Origin: Isoperla grammatica
Lineage: Eukaryota > Arthropoda > Insecta > Plecoptera > Perlodidae
Direction of reading: 5' to 3'
Assembly (NCBI GenBank): GCA_945910005.1
Contig: CAMDTW010000509.1
Coordinates: forward strand, 1-64,000
Length of the DNA stretch: 64,000 nucleotides
The notes below the pieces were generated by a model, which saw nothing but the letters and a program-made list of their open reading frames with translations, had not been told where the DNA came from and searched no databases. The position numbers were made by a program, and so were the translations under genes. Shown one piece after another: positions 12,701 to 25,074 of the stretch (position 1 is the first letter of the stretch; each line of letters begins with the position of its first letter).

Positions 12701-13545
12701 ATTGAGTTTTTTCGTCGTTTTTGGTTAAAATATGCATAAAAAATAGAAATTGGTTGATTTCAGTCTATCTACCACAAACTTCCAGTTTTAAGAGGAATCT
12801 TGCATACGGCTGGGATTCCTAAGGGTTTCAACCAAATTGCACAGATCGTTGTTTTAGAGCGTTTCAGGCTCCAATAAGCACAATTTGTCCATTTCGTCAC
12901 ATTTCGATAACTTCTATAGAAGTTACACCCTCCGTCGAAAAATAAGAATTATAGGTTGCATTCTTCAAGAGTATAATGAAAATGCATAAATTGAGTTTGT
13001 TTGTCGTTTTTGGTTAAAATATGCATAAAAAATAGAAATTGGCTGATTTCAGTCTATCTACCACAAACTTCCAGTTTTAAGAGGAATCTTGCATACGGCC
13101 GGGATTCCTAAGGGTTTCAACCAAAGTTGACAAATCGTTGTTTTAGAGCGTTTCAGGCTCCAATAAGCACAATTTGTCCATTTCGTCACATTTCGATAAC
13201 TTCTACAGAAGTTAAGGCCCATTCACGATAAAAACTTAGTAGTAAACTTTAACTTAAACTTAGACGCTAGGTCTTCATAAACTCATTTAATAACGTTTCG
13301 TAAAATAAATTCCGAGCATGTTTCGGCTCCATTTTCGATTTAGCTAGCCTAGGTCTTGCGGCTGGCGCTGATTGGTTCTTTCTTACTGTTAAGTTTATTT
13401 TTATTTTAAAGTTTGATCGTTCCAAACTTAACCGTAGCCCAAAACTAAGTTTAAGTTTTGGTTGTGAACAATCATGTGATCTTCTATAAGCCAAACCTTA
13501 CTTGAAGTTGTAAGTTTACGGTTAAGTTTAATCGTGAATGGGCCT
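9745..13545 (+). repeat. HOR beta, unit 1 (3801 bp)
   Basis: Twelve monomers plus MITE 4, repeated almost base for base at an offset of exactly 3801 bp. Markers include CAATGTGTCC near 9995, TTGTTTTAGTGCG near 10250, GTCCATCTACC near 10453, GATAAGTTC near 10597, the GGATAAAATATGCATC monomer near 11280, TTATATTTTGC near 12371 and GTTTGTTTGTCG near 12996. Removing the MITE leaves 3470 bp, about 12 x 289.2. Confidence 0.92.
13215..13545. mobile_element. Harbinger/Tourist-like MITE, copy 4 (beta haplotype)
   Basis: 331 bp with TTA flanks at 13212-13214 and 13546-13548 and the beta changes. The left host junction reads CTTCTACAGAAGTTA, the same as copy 5. It was co-amplified with HOR beta. Confidence 0.92.
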
Positions 13546-16500
13546 TTACACCCTCCGTCGAAAAATAAGAATTATAGGTTGCATTCTTCAAGAGTATAAT
13601 GAAAATGCATAAATTGAGTTTTTTCGTCGTTTTTGGTTAAAATATGCATAAAAAATAGAAATTGGCTGATTTCAGTCTATCTACCACAAACTTCCAGTTT
13701 TAAGAGGAATCTTGCATACGGCCGGGATTCCTTAGGGTTTCAACCAAAGTTGACAAATCGTTGTTTTAGAGCGTTTCAGGCTCCAATAAGCACAATGTGT
13801 CCATTTCGTCACATTTCGATAACTTCTATAGAAGTTACACCCTCCGTTGAAAAATAAGAATTATAGGCTGCATTCTTTAAGAGTATAATGAAAATGCATA
13901 AATTGAGTTTTTTCGTCGTTTTTGGTTAAAATATGCATAAAATATAGAAATTGGCTAATTTTAGTCTATCTACCACAAACTTCCAGTTTTAAGAGGAATC
14001 TTGCATACGGCTGGGATTCCTAAGGGTTTCAACCAAATTGCACAAATCGTTGTTTTAGTGCGTTTCAGGCTCCAATAAGCACAATTTGTCCATTTCGTCA
14101 CATTTCGATAATTTCTATAGAAGTTACAACCTCCGTCGAAAAATAAGAATTATAGGTTGCATTCTTCAAGAGTATAATGAAAATGCATAAATTGAGTTTT
14201 TTCGTCGTTTTTGGTAAAAATATGCATAAAAAATAGAAATAGGCTGATTTCAGTCCATCTACCACAAACTTCCAGTTTTAAGAGGAATCTTGCATACGGC
14301 CGGGATTCCTAAGGGTTTCAACCAAAGTTGACAGATCGTTGTTTAAGAGCGTTTCAGGCTCCAATAAGCACAATTTGTCCATTTCGTCACATTTCGATAA
14401 GTTCTATAGAAGTTACACCCTCCGTTGAAAAATAAGAATTATAGGCTGCATTCTTCAAGAGTATAATGAAAATGCATAAATTGAGTTTTTTCGTCGTTTT
14501 TGGTTAAAATATGCATAAAATATAGAAATTGGCTGATTTCAGTCTATCTACCACAAACTTCCAGTTTTAAGAGGAATCTTGCATACGGCTGGGATTCCTA
14601 AGGGTTTCAACCAAAGTTGACAAATCGTTGTTTTAGAGCGTTTCAGGCTCCAATAAGCACAATTTGTCCATTTCGTCACATTTCGATAACTACTTTAGAA
14701 GTTACACCAACCGTTGAAAAATAATAATGTTAGTGTGCATTCTGAAAGAGTATTATGAAAATGCATAAATTGAGTTTTTTTGTCGTTTTTGGTTAAAATA
14801 TGAATAAAATATAGAAATTGGCTGATTTTAGTCTATCTACCACAAACTCCAGTTTTAAGAGGAATCTTGCATACGGCTGGGATTCCTAAGGGTTTCAACC
14901 AAATTGCACAAATCGTTGTTTTAGAGCGTTTCAGGCTCCAATAAGCACAATTTGTCCATTTCGTCACATTTCGATAACTTCTATAGAAGTTACACCCTCC
15001 GTCGAAAAATAAGAATTATAGGTTGCATTCTTCAAGAGTATAATGAAAATGCATAAATTGAGTTTTTTCGTCGTTTTTGGATAAAATATGCATCAAAAAT
15101 AGACATTGGCTGATTTCAGTCTATCTACCACAAACTTCCAGTTTTAAGAGGAATCTTGCATACGGCCGGGATTCCTAAGGGTTTCAACCAAAGTTGACAA
15201 ATCGTTGTTTTAGAGCGTTTCAGGCTCCAATAAGCACAATTTGTCCATTTCGTCACATTTCGATAATTTCTATAGAAGTTACAACCTCCGTCGAAAAATA
15301 AAAATTATAGGTTGCATTCTTCAAGAGTATAATGAAAATGCATAAATTGAGTTTTTTCGTCGTTTTTGGTAAAAATATGCATAAAAAATAGAAATAGGCT
15401 GATTTCAGTCCATCTACCACAAACTTCCAGTTTTAAGAGGAATCTTGCATACGGCCGGGATTCCTAAGGGTTTCAACCAAAGTTGACAAATCGTTGTTTA
15501 AGAGCGTTTCAGGCTCAAATAAGCACAATTTGTCCATTTCGTCACATTTCGATAACTTCTATAGAAGTTACACCCTCCGTTGAAAAATAAGAATTATAGG
15601 CTGCATTCTTCAAGAGTATAATGAAAATGCATAAATTGAGTTTTTTCGTCGTTTTTGGTTAAAATATGCATAAAATATAGAAATTGGCTGATTTCAGTCT
15701 ATCTACCACAAACTTCCAGTTTTAAGAGGAATCTTGCATACGGCTGGGATTCCTAAGGGTTTCAACCAAAGTTGACAAATCGTTGTTTTAGAGCGTTTCA
15801 GGCTCCAATAAGCACAATTTGTCCATTTCGTCACATTTCGATAACTACTTTAGAAGTTACACCAACCGTTGAAAAATAATAATGTTAGTGTGCATTCTGA
15901 AAGAGTATTATGAAATTGCATAAATTGAGTTTTTTGGTCGTTTTTGGTTAAAATATGAATAAAATATAGAAATTGGCTGATTTTAGTCTATCTACCACAA
16001 ACTTCCAGTTTTAAGAGGAATCATGCATACGGCTGGGATTCCTAAGGGTTTCAACCAAATTGCACAAATCGTTGTTTTAGAGCGTTTCAGGCTCCAATAA
16101 GCACAAAATGTCCATTTCGTCACATTTCGATAACTTCTATAGAAGTTACACTCTCCGTTGAAAAATAAGAATTATATTTTGCATTCTTCAAGAGTGTTAT
16201 GAAAATGCATAAATTGAGTTTTTTGGTCGTTTTTGGTTAAAATATGGATAAAATATAGAAATTGGCTGATTTTAGTCTATCTACCACAAACTTCGAGTTT
16301 TAAGAGGAATCTTGCATACAGCTGGGATTCCTAAGTGTTTCAACCAAAGTTGACAAATCATTGTTTTAGAGCGTTTCAGGCTCCAATAAGCACAATTTGT
16401 CCATTTCGTCACATTTCGATTACTTCTATAGAAGTTACACCCTCCGTTGAAAAATAAGAATTATAGGCTGCATTCTTCAAGAGTATAATGAAAATGCATA

Positions 16501-17346
16501 AATTGAGTTTTTTCGTCGTTTTTGGTTAAAATATGCATAAAAAATAGAAATTGGTTGATTTCAGTCTATCTACCACAAACTTCCAGTTTTAAGAGGAATC
16601 TGGCATACGGCTGGGATTCCTAAGGGTTTCAACCAAATTGCACAGATCGTTGTTTTAGAGCGTTTCAGGCTCCAATAAGCACAATTTGTCCATTTCGTCA
16701 CATTTCGATAACTTCTATAGAAGTTACACCCTCCGTCGAAAAATAAGAATTATAGGTTGCATTCTTCAAGAGTATAATGAAAATGCATAAATTGAGTTTG
16801 TTTGTCGTTTTTGGTTAAAATATGCATAAAAAATAGAAATTGGCTGATTTCAGTCTATCTACCACAAACTTCCAGTTTTAAGAGGAATCTTGCATACGGC
16901 CGGGATTCCTAAGGGTTTCAACCAAAGTTGACAAATCGTTGTTTTAGAGCGTTTCAGGCTCCAATAAGCACAATTTAACCATTTCGTCACATTTCGATAA
17001 CTTCTACAGAAGTTAAGGCCCATTCACGATAAAAACTTAGTAGTAAACTTTAACTTAAACTTAGACGCTAGGTCTTCATAAACTCATTTAATAACGTTTC
17101 GTAAAATAAATTCCGAGCATGTTTCGGCTCCATTTTCGATTTAGCTAGCCTAGGTCTTGCGGCTGGCGCTGATTGGTTCTTTCTTACTGTTAAGTTTATT
17201 TTTATTTTAAAGTTTGATCGTTCCAAACTTAACCGTAGCCCAAAACTAAGTTTAAGTTTTGGTTGTGAACAATCATGTGATCTTCTATAAGCCAAACCTT
17301 ACTTGAAGTTGTAAGTTTACGGTTAAGTTTAATCGTGAATGGGCCT
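13546..17346 (+). repeat. HOR beta, unit 2 (3801 bp)
   Basis: Near-identical to 9745-13545, with only scattered single differences by eye. Examples are CTGGCATACGG for CTTGCATACGG near 16602, TTTAACCATTTCG for TTTGTCCATTTCG near 16977, and a T/C difference at the Y of CAGTCYATC near 15410. Such identity over 3.8 kb implies very recent duplication or gene conversion. Confidence 0.92.
17016..17346. mobile_element. Harbinger/Tourist-like MITE, copy 5 (beta haplotype)
   Basis: 331 bp with TTA flanks at 17013-17015 and 17347-17349 and the same sequence as copy 4 over the parts compared. It is the last MITE in the window; the array to the right of about 19.9 kb has none. Confidence 0.92.
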
Positions 17347-19940
17347 TTACACCCTCCGTCGAAAAATAAGAATTATAGGTTGCATTCTTCAAGAGTATAA
17401 TGAAAATGCATAAATTGAGCTTTTTCGTCGTTTTTGGTTAAAATATGCATAAAAAATAGAAATTGGCTGATTTCAGTCTATCTACCACAAACTTCCAGTT
17501 TTAAGAGGAATCTTGCATACGGCCGGGATTCCTTAGGGTTTCAACCAAAGTTGACAAATCGTTGTTTTAGAGCGTTTCAGGCTCCAATAAGCACAATGTG
17601 TCCATTTCGTCACATTTCGATAACTTCTATAGAAGTTACACCCTCCGTTGAAAAATAAGAATTATAGGCTGCATTCTTTAAGAGTATAATGAAAATGCAT
17701 AAATTGAGTTTTTTCGTCGTTTTTGGTTAAAATATGCATAAAATATAGAAATTGGCTAATTTTAGTCTATCTACCACAAACTTCCAGTTTTAAGAGGAAT
17801 CTTGCATACGGCTGGGATTCCTAAGGGTTTCAACCAAATTGCACAAATCGTTGTTTTAGTGCGTTTCAGGCTCCAATAAGCACAATTTGTCCATTTCGTC
17901 ACATTTCGATAATTTCTATAGAAGTTACAACCTCCGTCGAAAAATAAGAATTATAGGTTGCATTCTTCAAGAGTATAATGAAAATGCATAAATTGAGTTT
18001 TTTCGTCGTTTTTGGTAAAAATATGCATAAAAAATAGAAATAGGCTGATTTCAGTCCATCTACCACAAACTTCCAGTTTTAAGAGGAATCTTGCATACGG
18101 CCGGGATTCCTAAGGGTTTCAACCAAAGTTGACAGATCGTTTTTTAAGAGCGTTTCAGGCTCCAATAAGCACAATTTGTCCATTTCGTCACATTTCGATA
18201 AGTTCTATAGAAGTTACACCCTCCGTTGAAAAATAAGAATTATAGGCTGCATTCTTCAAGAGTATAATGAAAATGCATAAATTGAGTTTTTTCGTCGTTT
18301 TTGGTTAAAATATGCATAAAATATAGAAATTGGCTGATTTCAGTCTATCTACCACAAACTTCCAGTTTTAAGAGGAATCTTGCATACGGCTGGGATTCCT
18401 AAGGGTTTCAACCAAAGTTGACAAATCGTTGTTTTAGAGCGTTTCAGGCTCCAATAAGCACAATTTGTCCATTTCGTCACATTTCGATAACTACTTTAGA
18501 AGTTACACCAACCGTTGAAAAATAATAATGTTAGTGTGCATTCTGAAAGAGTATTATGAAAATGCATAAATTGAGTTTTTTTGTCGTTTTTGGTTAAAAT
18601 ATGAATAAAATATAGAAATTGGCTGATTTTAGTCTATCTACCACAAACTCCAGTTTTAAGAGGAATCTTGCATACGGCTGGGATTCCTAAGGGTTTCAAC
18701 CAAATTGCACAAATCGTTGTTTTAGAGCGTTTCAGGCTCCAATAAGCACAATTTGTCCATTTCGTCACATTTCGATAACTTCTATAGAAGTTACACCCTC
18801 CGTCGAAAAATAAGAATTATAGGTTGCATTCTTCAAGAGTATAATGAAAATGCATAAATTGAGTTTTTTCGTCGTTTTTGGATAAAATATGCATCAAAAA
18901 TAGACATTGGCTGATTTCAGTCTATCTACCACAAACTTCCAGTTTTAAGAGGAATCTTGCATACGGCCGGGATTCCTAAGGGTTTCAACCAAAGTTGACA
19001 AATCGTTGTTTTAGAGCGTTTCAGGCTCCAATAAGCACAATTTGTCCATTTCGTCACATTTCGATAATTTCTATAGAAGTTACAACCTCCGTCGAAAAAT
19101 AAAAATTATAGGTTGCATTCTTCAAGAGTATAATGAAAATGCATAAATTGAGTTTTTTCGTCGTTTTTGGTAAAAATATGCATAAAAAATAGAAATAGGC
19201 TGATTTCAGTCTATCTACCACAAACTTCCAGTTTTAACAGGAATCTTGCATACGGCCGGGATTCCTAAGGGTTTCAACCAAAGTTGACAAATCGTTGTTT
19301 AAGAGCGTTTCAGGCTCCAATAAGCACAATTTGTCCATTTTGTCACATTTCGATAACTTCTATAGAAGTTACACCCTCCGTTGAAAAATAAGAATTATAG
19401 GCTGCATTCTTCAAGAGTATAATGAAAATGCATAAATTGAGTTTTTTCGTCGTTTTTGGTTAAAATATGCATAAAATATAGAAATTGGCTGATTTCAGTC
19501 TATCTACCACAAACTTCCAGTTTTAAGAGGAATCTTGCATACGGCTGGGATTCCTAAGGGTGCAACCAAAGTTGACAAATCGTTGTTTTAGAGCGTTTCA
19601 GGCTCCAATAAGCACAATTTGTCCATTTCGTCACATTTCGATAACTACTTTAGAAGTTACACCAACCGTTAAAAAATAATAATGTTAGTGTGCATTCTGA
19701 AAGAGTATTATGAAAATGCATAAATTGAGTTTTTTGGTCGTTTTTGGTTAAAATATGAATAAAATATAGAAATTGGCTGATTTTAGTCTATCTACCACAA
19801 ACTTCCAGTTTTAAGAGGAATCTTGCATACGGCTGGGATTCCTAAGGGTTTCAACCAAATTGCACAAATCGTTGTTTTAGAGCGTTTCAGGCTCCAATAA
19901 GCACAATTTGTCCATTTCGTCACATTTCGATAACTTCTAT
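17347..19940 (+). repeat. HOR beta, unit 3 (partial, no MITE)
   Basis: Follows units 1 and 2 at an offset of about 3801 bp through roughly nine monomers, including the CTACTTTAG C-type monomers at about 18490 and 19645. Near 19700-19940 it leaves the unit. The TTATATTTTGC monomer expected there is missing, and a GGATAAAATATGCATC monomer like that at about 18880 follows instead. Expected sequence up to a sixth MITE is absent. Confidence 0.8.
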
Positions 19941-22743
19941 AGAAGTTACACCCTCCGTCGAAAAATAAGAATTATAGGTTGCATTCTTCAAGAGTATAAT
20001 GAAAATGCATAAATTGAGTTTTTTCGTCGTTTTTGGATAAAATATGCATCAAAAATAGACATTGGCTGATTTCAGTCTATCTACCACAAACTTCGAGTTT
20101 TAAGAGGAATCTTGCATACAGCTGGGATTCCTAAGTGTTTCAACCAAAGTTGACAAATCGTTGTTTTAGAGCGTTTCAGGCACCAATAAGCACAATTTGT
20201 CCATTTCGTCACATTTCGATAACTTCTATTGAAGTTACACCCTCCGTTGAAAAATAATAATTATAGGCTGCATTCTTCAAGAGTATAATGAAAATGCATA
20301 AATTGAGTTTTTTCGTTGTTTTTGATTAAAATTTGCATAAAATATAGGAATTGGCTGATTTTAGTCTATCTACCACAAACTTCCAGTTTTAAGAGGAATC
20401 TTGCATACGGCTGGGATTCCTAAGGGTTTCAACCAAATTGCACAAATCGTTGTTTTAGAGCGTTGTAGGCTCCAATAACCACAATTTGTCCATTTCGTCA
20501 CATTTCGATAACTTCTATAGAAGTTACACCCTCCGTCGAAAAATAAGAATTATAGGTTGCATTCTTCAAGAGTATAATGAAAATGCATAAATTGAGTTTT
20601 TTCGTCGTTTTTGGTTAAAATATGCATAAAAAATTGAAATTGGCTGATTTCAGTCTATCTACCACAAACTTCCAGTTTTAAGAGGAATCTTGCATACGGC
20701 CGGGATTCCTAAGGGTTTCAACCAAAGTTGACAAATCGTTGTTTTAGAGCGTTTCAGGCTCCAATAAGCACAATTTGTCCATTTCGTCACATTTCGATAA
20801 CTTCTATAGAAGTTACACCCTCCGTCGAAAAATAAGAATTATAGGTTGCATTCTTCAAGAGTATAATGAAAATGCATAAATTGAGTTTTTTCGTCGTTTT
20901 TGGTTAAAATATGCATAAAAAATAGAAATGGCTGATTTCAGTCTATCTACCACAAACTTCCAGTTTTAAGAGGAATCTTGCATACGGCCGGGATTCCTAA
21001 GGGTTTCAACCAAAGTTGACAAATCGTTGTTTTAGAGCGTTTCAGGCTCCAATAAGCACAATTTGTCCATTTCGTCACATTTCGATAATTTCTATAGAAG
21101 TTACACCCTCCGTTGAAAAATAAGAATTATAGGCTGCATTCTTCAAGAGTATAATGAAAATGCATAAATTGAGTTTTTTAGTCGTTTTTGGTTAAAATAT
21201 GCATAAAATATAGAAATTGGCTTATTTTAGTCTATCTACCACAAACTTCCAGTTTTAAGAGGAATCTTGCATACGGCTGGGATTCCTAAGGGTTTCAACC
21301 AAATTGCACAAATCGTTGTTTTAGAGCGTTTCAGGCTCCAATAAGCACAATTTGTCCATTTCGTCACATTTCGATAACTTCTATAGAAGTTACACCCTCC
21401 GTCGAAAAATAAGAATTATAGGTTGCATTCTTCAAGAGTATAATGAAAATGCATAAATTGAGTTTTTTCGTCGTTTTTGGTTAAAATATGCATAAAAAAT
21501 AGAAATTGGCTGATTTCAGTCTCTCTACCACAAACTTCCAGTTTTAAGAGGAATCTTGCAAACGGCCGGGATTCCTAAGGGTTTCAACCAAAGTTGACAA
21601 ATCGTTGTTTTAGAGCGTTTCAGGCTCCAATAAGCACAATTTGTCCATTTCGTCACATTTCGATAACTTCTATAGAAGTTACACCCGTCGTCGAAAAATA
21701 AGAATTATAGGTTGCATTCTTCAAGAGTATAATGAAAATGCATAAATTGAGTTTTTTCGTCGTTTTTGGTTAAAATATTCATAAAATATAGAAATTGGCT
21801 GATTTTAGTCTATCTACCACAAACTTCCAGTTTTAAGAGGAATCTTGCATACGGCTGGGATTCCTAAGGGTTTCAACCAAATTGCACAAATCGTTGTTTT
21901 AGATTGTTTCAGGCTCCAATAAGCACAATTTGTCCATTTCGGTACATTTCGATAACTTCTATAGAAGTTACACCCTCCGTTGAAAAATAAGAATTATAGG
22001 CTGCATTCTTCAAGAGTATAATGAAAATGCATAAATTGAGTTTTTTCGTCGTTTTTGGTTAAAATATGCATAAAATATAGAAATTGGCTGATTTTAGTCT
22101 ATCTACCACAAACTTCCAGTTTTAAGAGGAATCTTGCATACGGCTGGGATTCCTAAGGGTTTCAACCAAATTGCACAAATCGTTGTTTTAGAGCGTTTCA
22201 GGCTCCAATAAGAACAATTTGTCCATTTCGTCACATTTCGATAACTTCTATAGAAGTTACACCCTCCGTCGAAAAATAAGAATTATAGGTTGCATTCTTC
22301 AAGAGTATAATAAAAATGCATAAATTGAATTTTTTCGTCGTTTTTGGTTAAAATATGCATCAAAAATAGACATTGGCTGATTTCAGTCTATCTACCACAA
22401 ACCTCCAGTTTTAAGAGGAATCTTGCATACGGCCGGGATTCCTAAGGGTTTCAACCAAAGTTGACAAATCGTTGTTTTAGAGCGTTTCAGGCTCCAATAA
22501 GCACAATTTGTCCATTTCGTAACATTTCGATAACTTCTATAGAAGTTACAACCTCCGTCGAAAAATAAGAATTATAGGTTGCATTCTTCAAGAGTATAAT
22601 AAAAATGCATAAATTGAGTTTTTTCGTCGTTTTTGGTAAAAATATGCATAAAAAACAGAAATTGGCTGATTTCAGTCTATCTACCACAAACTTCCAGTTT
22701 TAAGAGGAATCTTGCATACGGCCGGGATTCCTAAGGGTTTCAA
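19941..22743 (+). repeat. Irregular satellite segment bordering island 1
   Basis: About 9.7 monomers with no match to the alpha or beta order. The stretch from about 21650 to 22450 carries a marker series (CACCCGTCGTCG, TTAGATTGTTTCAGG, TTTCGGTACATTTCG, AATAATAAAAATGC). The series recurs at about 35160-35970, and in part at about 38640-39400 and within array C. The last monomer before the island (about 22460-22743) is extra compared with the paralogous module at 39.3-39.4 kb. Confidence 0.8.
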
Positions 22744-22902
22744 CCCAAGTAGCACAAAGTGATGGATTTCTTATGGAATACTGTAGCACGTCCAGCACCC
22801 GAGCTTATGGAAAAGCACTGGAGGTGCGTTTGTGGAACGCATGGTGGATTTGGCACAGCTTCCAGAAGTTTCCCACAAGCGGATTTTAGTTTATGGCCCA
22901 CT

Positions 22903-23151
22903 AGCGGAACGCTGTAGGAAATCCAGCAGTGAAGGGGTAACCATACTGCTGGATTAACTGCAGTGGAACGCTAACATTCCACCACTTTTTTGTGCTGGAT
23001 ATATGCTTGTGGAACGCGAGCGGAACACTGTAGTAATTCCAGCAGTAATGAGCGGGACATACTGCTGGATTAACTGCAGTGGAACGCTAACATTCCACAA
23101 CTTTTTTGTGCTGGATATTATGCTTGTGGAACGCGAGCGGAACACTGTAGG
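22903..23151 (+). repeat. Left subterminal 116-bp repeats of island 1
   Basis: AGCGGAAC starts at 22903, 23019 and 23136, giving periods of 116 and 117 bp and about 2.2 copies. Each copy contains CTGCTGGATTAACTGCAG, TGGAACGCTAACATTCCAC and GTGCTGGAT. The complement of the right-hand 51-bp minisatellite has CTGCTGGAATACTGCAG, GTGGAACACTAGCGTTCCAC and AATCCAG in the same order. The left repeats are therefore diverged, inverted relatives of the right array. A minus-strand ORF here is only repeat read-through. Confidence 0.82.
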
Positions 23152-24358
23152 TGAACCAAAGCAGTTTATCGACAACTAGCGGATTTCCGGCAGAATTCCA
23201 TTCGTTTTAAATCAATGCAATTTGTACAGAGTTTGTTAGAAATGAGTAGTCTTCCTGCAGTTTTCCATCACTTGTAGGACTGACTTACATCGCTAACAAA
23301 TAACATAGATCAAAATAAGCCGGTTCTCATGGTAAATGTGCACGCGTTTTATACTTTGTCATTACGACGCACTAAAGAAGTACCAAAACCATGTAGCTAG
23401 AATACGTAAAATGGTATGAAAATATGCGATTGTAATCACATTTTAAATAAACAAACGGACATAAATTACGTTCGTTACGGATAATAATTGTTTAGTTTCA
23501 TTATGAAAGTAACAAATACGAACATGCGTTCCAGGAACAGTCAAGACTATCAACCAGCAATAAAGCCTACGTTCATCTGCACCACACTTGAAATCATCAT
23601 TATTACAAACAGTGTATTACATACAGTGTATTTGAAACAAATATGGATCAATCTTGTGAGATGGTAGCTACCTGTTCACACACAGAGTAATCACAATGCC
23701 AATTGCTAAATTAGATGATAGATGTAGGAAATATGGATTCGGGTTGCTTAAAATACAATATGAAATTGAGGTACAAAGCAATTTCATTTTATCAAAACTA
23801 CTTACAATTCACAAATTACATTACATACCACAGTGTATTGCATATACAATTCTACAGTAGAGTTGTATAATTTGAGCAATGTTACAATGTTACGTCAAGA
23901 TTCAAAACCAACACATTAAAAGGACCGTCTTCGCAAAAAAGGTGTCATATGGATTGTCATAACGTAACGTCATGCCAAAGGAACTACGTACTGGAGCTCA
24001 CACAAAAGTTAAATCATAATCCTCTGCTTTGATGGATATGTTTCCATGGTTACCTTCAAGCCACACACAAAAACTCGACTTTTTACAATTTCATACTTTA
24101 TTACGTCTTCGTTTCCTCCGATTATTAATGTGGGCATACAAAATGTATGCACACATAAACAGTAATCCAAAAGTTTAAACACCATAGCATTACTTAAATA
24201 TACTAAAAAAAAAAACACTCTTTGGGACAGTCGCACGAACATACAATGTTAAATTCACGGCTGTAAACGCACGTGTTATTGCAGTATAATGTATATCGGA
24301 TAGTGCTCGGGAGGCGTCTCGGACGGACGACCTTGCGCATTTAAGCGTAGGCGTAGCG
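23152..24358. other. Island 1 inner left part, AT-rich unique sequence
   Basis: No satellite, no tandem repeat and no ORF with recognisable domains. A minus-strand ORF of 77 codons at 24009-24242 runs through a run of A (24210-24220) and has no family resemblance I can name. A TATA-like ATAATGTATATCGG lies near 24286. I see no supported gene. Confidence 0.5.
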
Positions 24359-24570
24359 TCACACTACAATTCGAATTGTAATCTGGAGTCGCCAATTGCG
24401 ATTGTTGTTGTTGTTGTTGTTCGGCTTCAATTCTGTTTTCGCGCTAATCCGGCGTCCATCTCCAACCTTTACAATGACATGGATGTCACTGAACACTTCA
24501 TGTCTTGCAGAGGCTGTGCATGATTGAATGTCATTGACTTGGGCAGTTTTGGAGTTGGCTCTCACAGCAA
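24359..24570 (-). pseudogene. Candidate terminal exon fragment with poly-Asn tract
   Basis: On the minus strand a pyrimidine-rich stretch ending TTTATTTTAG (AG at 24572-24571) is followed by 70 codons open to a stop at 24359. The reading starts AVRANSKTAQ, continues through SARHEVFSDIHVIVKVGDG, has seven consecutive Asn encoded by a (TTG)n run at 24402-24422 of the plus strand, and ends in a short basic tail. There is no in-frame ATG, which fits an internal or last exon better than a whole gene. The first two exon bases complete a codon from an upstream exon. I do not recognise the protein family. It may be a captured host exon, part of a decayed transposase, or chance. Confidence 0.25.
24402..24422 (+). 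repeat. (TTG)7 microsatellite
   Basis: Seven consecutive TTG units; read on the minus strand as AAC it gives the poly-Asn tract of the exon-like ORF described here. Confidence 0.9.
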
Positions 24571-24572
24571 CT

Positions 24573-25074
24573 AAAATAAAGTTAAAGATAAATTACAAAA
24601 CTATATCAAGTCACAGTCCAAGGCTATAAATAATTTGGTGGTTTGGTAGACCAATTTCTAAATCTAAGGGATTCACCGCAATACAATAAAAATAATAGAG
24701 CATCAAAAAACGGCCAAGCTCTAGATTAGAGTATAACTATTTCTTTCAATAACGTCCCTTCAATTTTACCGCCAAATGACAATTAATAACCACAATGGAG
24801 AGCAAAGTGTAAATAACCACCACAAAAAGGTTTCATCTGAGGGCAGAGGACATATGGACCTAAGGTGCTTTTTATGTTAGGTGCTGCTGTTTATTTTACA
24901 AAATAAAATTATGATATTCTGAAGAGACAAGCTGAATGGTGGTAGTATGCACAAAGCAGGGCGTGCAAGCGTGAGAAATATGATTAACAGTTTCGGACAA
25001 TTTATTACAAAAATATTATAATTTATTAATATTTTTATCATCGACCCACAACACCCAGTCACTCACAACGCTCT
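24573..25074. other. Island 1 middle, AT-rich sequence without gene
   Basis: AT-rich sequence with no repeat beyond short A/T runs. It contains a 61-codon minus-strand ORF (24877-25062) of hydrophobic composition with no recognisable motif. If the exon-like ORF to the left is real, this would be intron or upstream sequence. Confidence 0.4.

Larger units (their letters stand above)
1..22743 (+). repeat. 289-bp satellite array A (about 73 monomers plus 5 MITEs)
   Basis: Head-to-tail copies of one AT-rich monomer, all in the same orientation. Counting the recurring ACACCCTCCG motif gives a spacing of 289 bp, seen exactly three times in a row at 37187, 37476, 37765 and 38054 in the sister array. 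Three variants recur. Type A has CGGCTGGGATT and CCAAATTGCAC. Type B has CGGCCGGGATT and CCAAAGTTGAC. Type C has ACTACTTTAGAAG followed by ACACCAACCG. A and B often alternate, giving a 578-bp dimer. After removing the MITEs about 21.07 kb remains, or roughly 73 monomers. Copies differ by a few percent at most. The short ORFs inside are read-through of the monomer. Function is not visible; a centromeric or heterochromatic role is inference. Confidence 0.97.

Noticed and set aside
1..22743. CENP-B box within the monomer (TTTCGTCACATTTCGATAAC region)
   Set aside because: There are TTCG motifs, but the required CGGG half after the spacer is missing in the consensus. A distant variant cannot be excluded without binding data.
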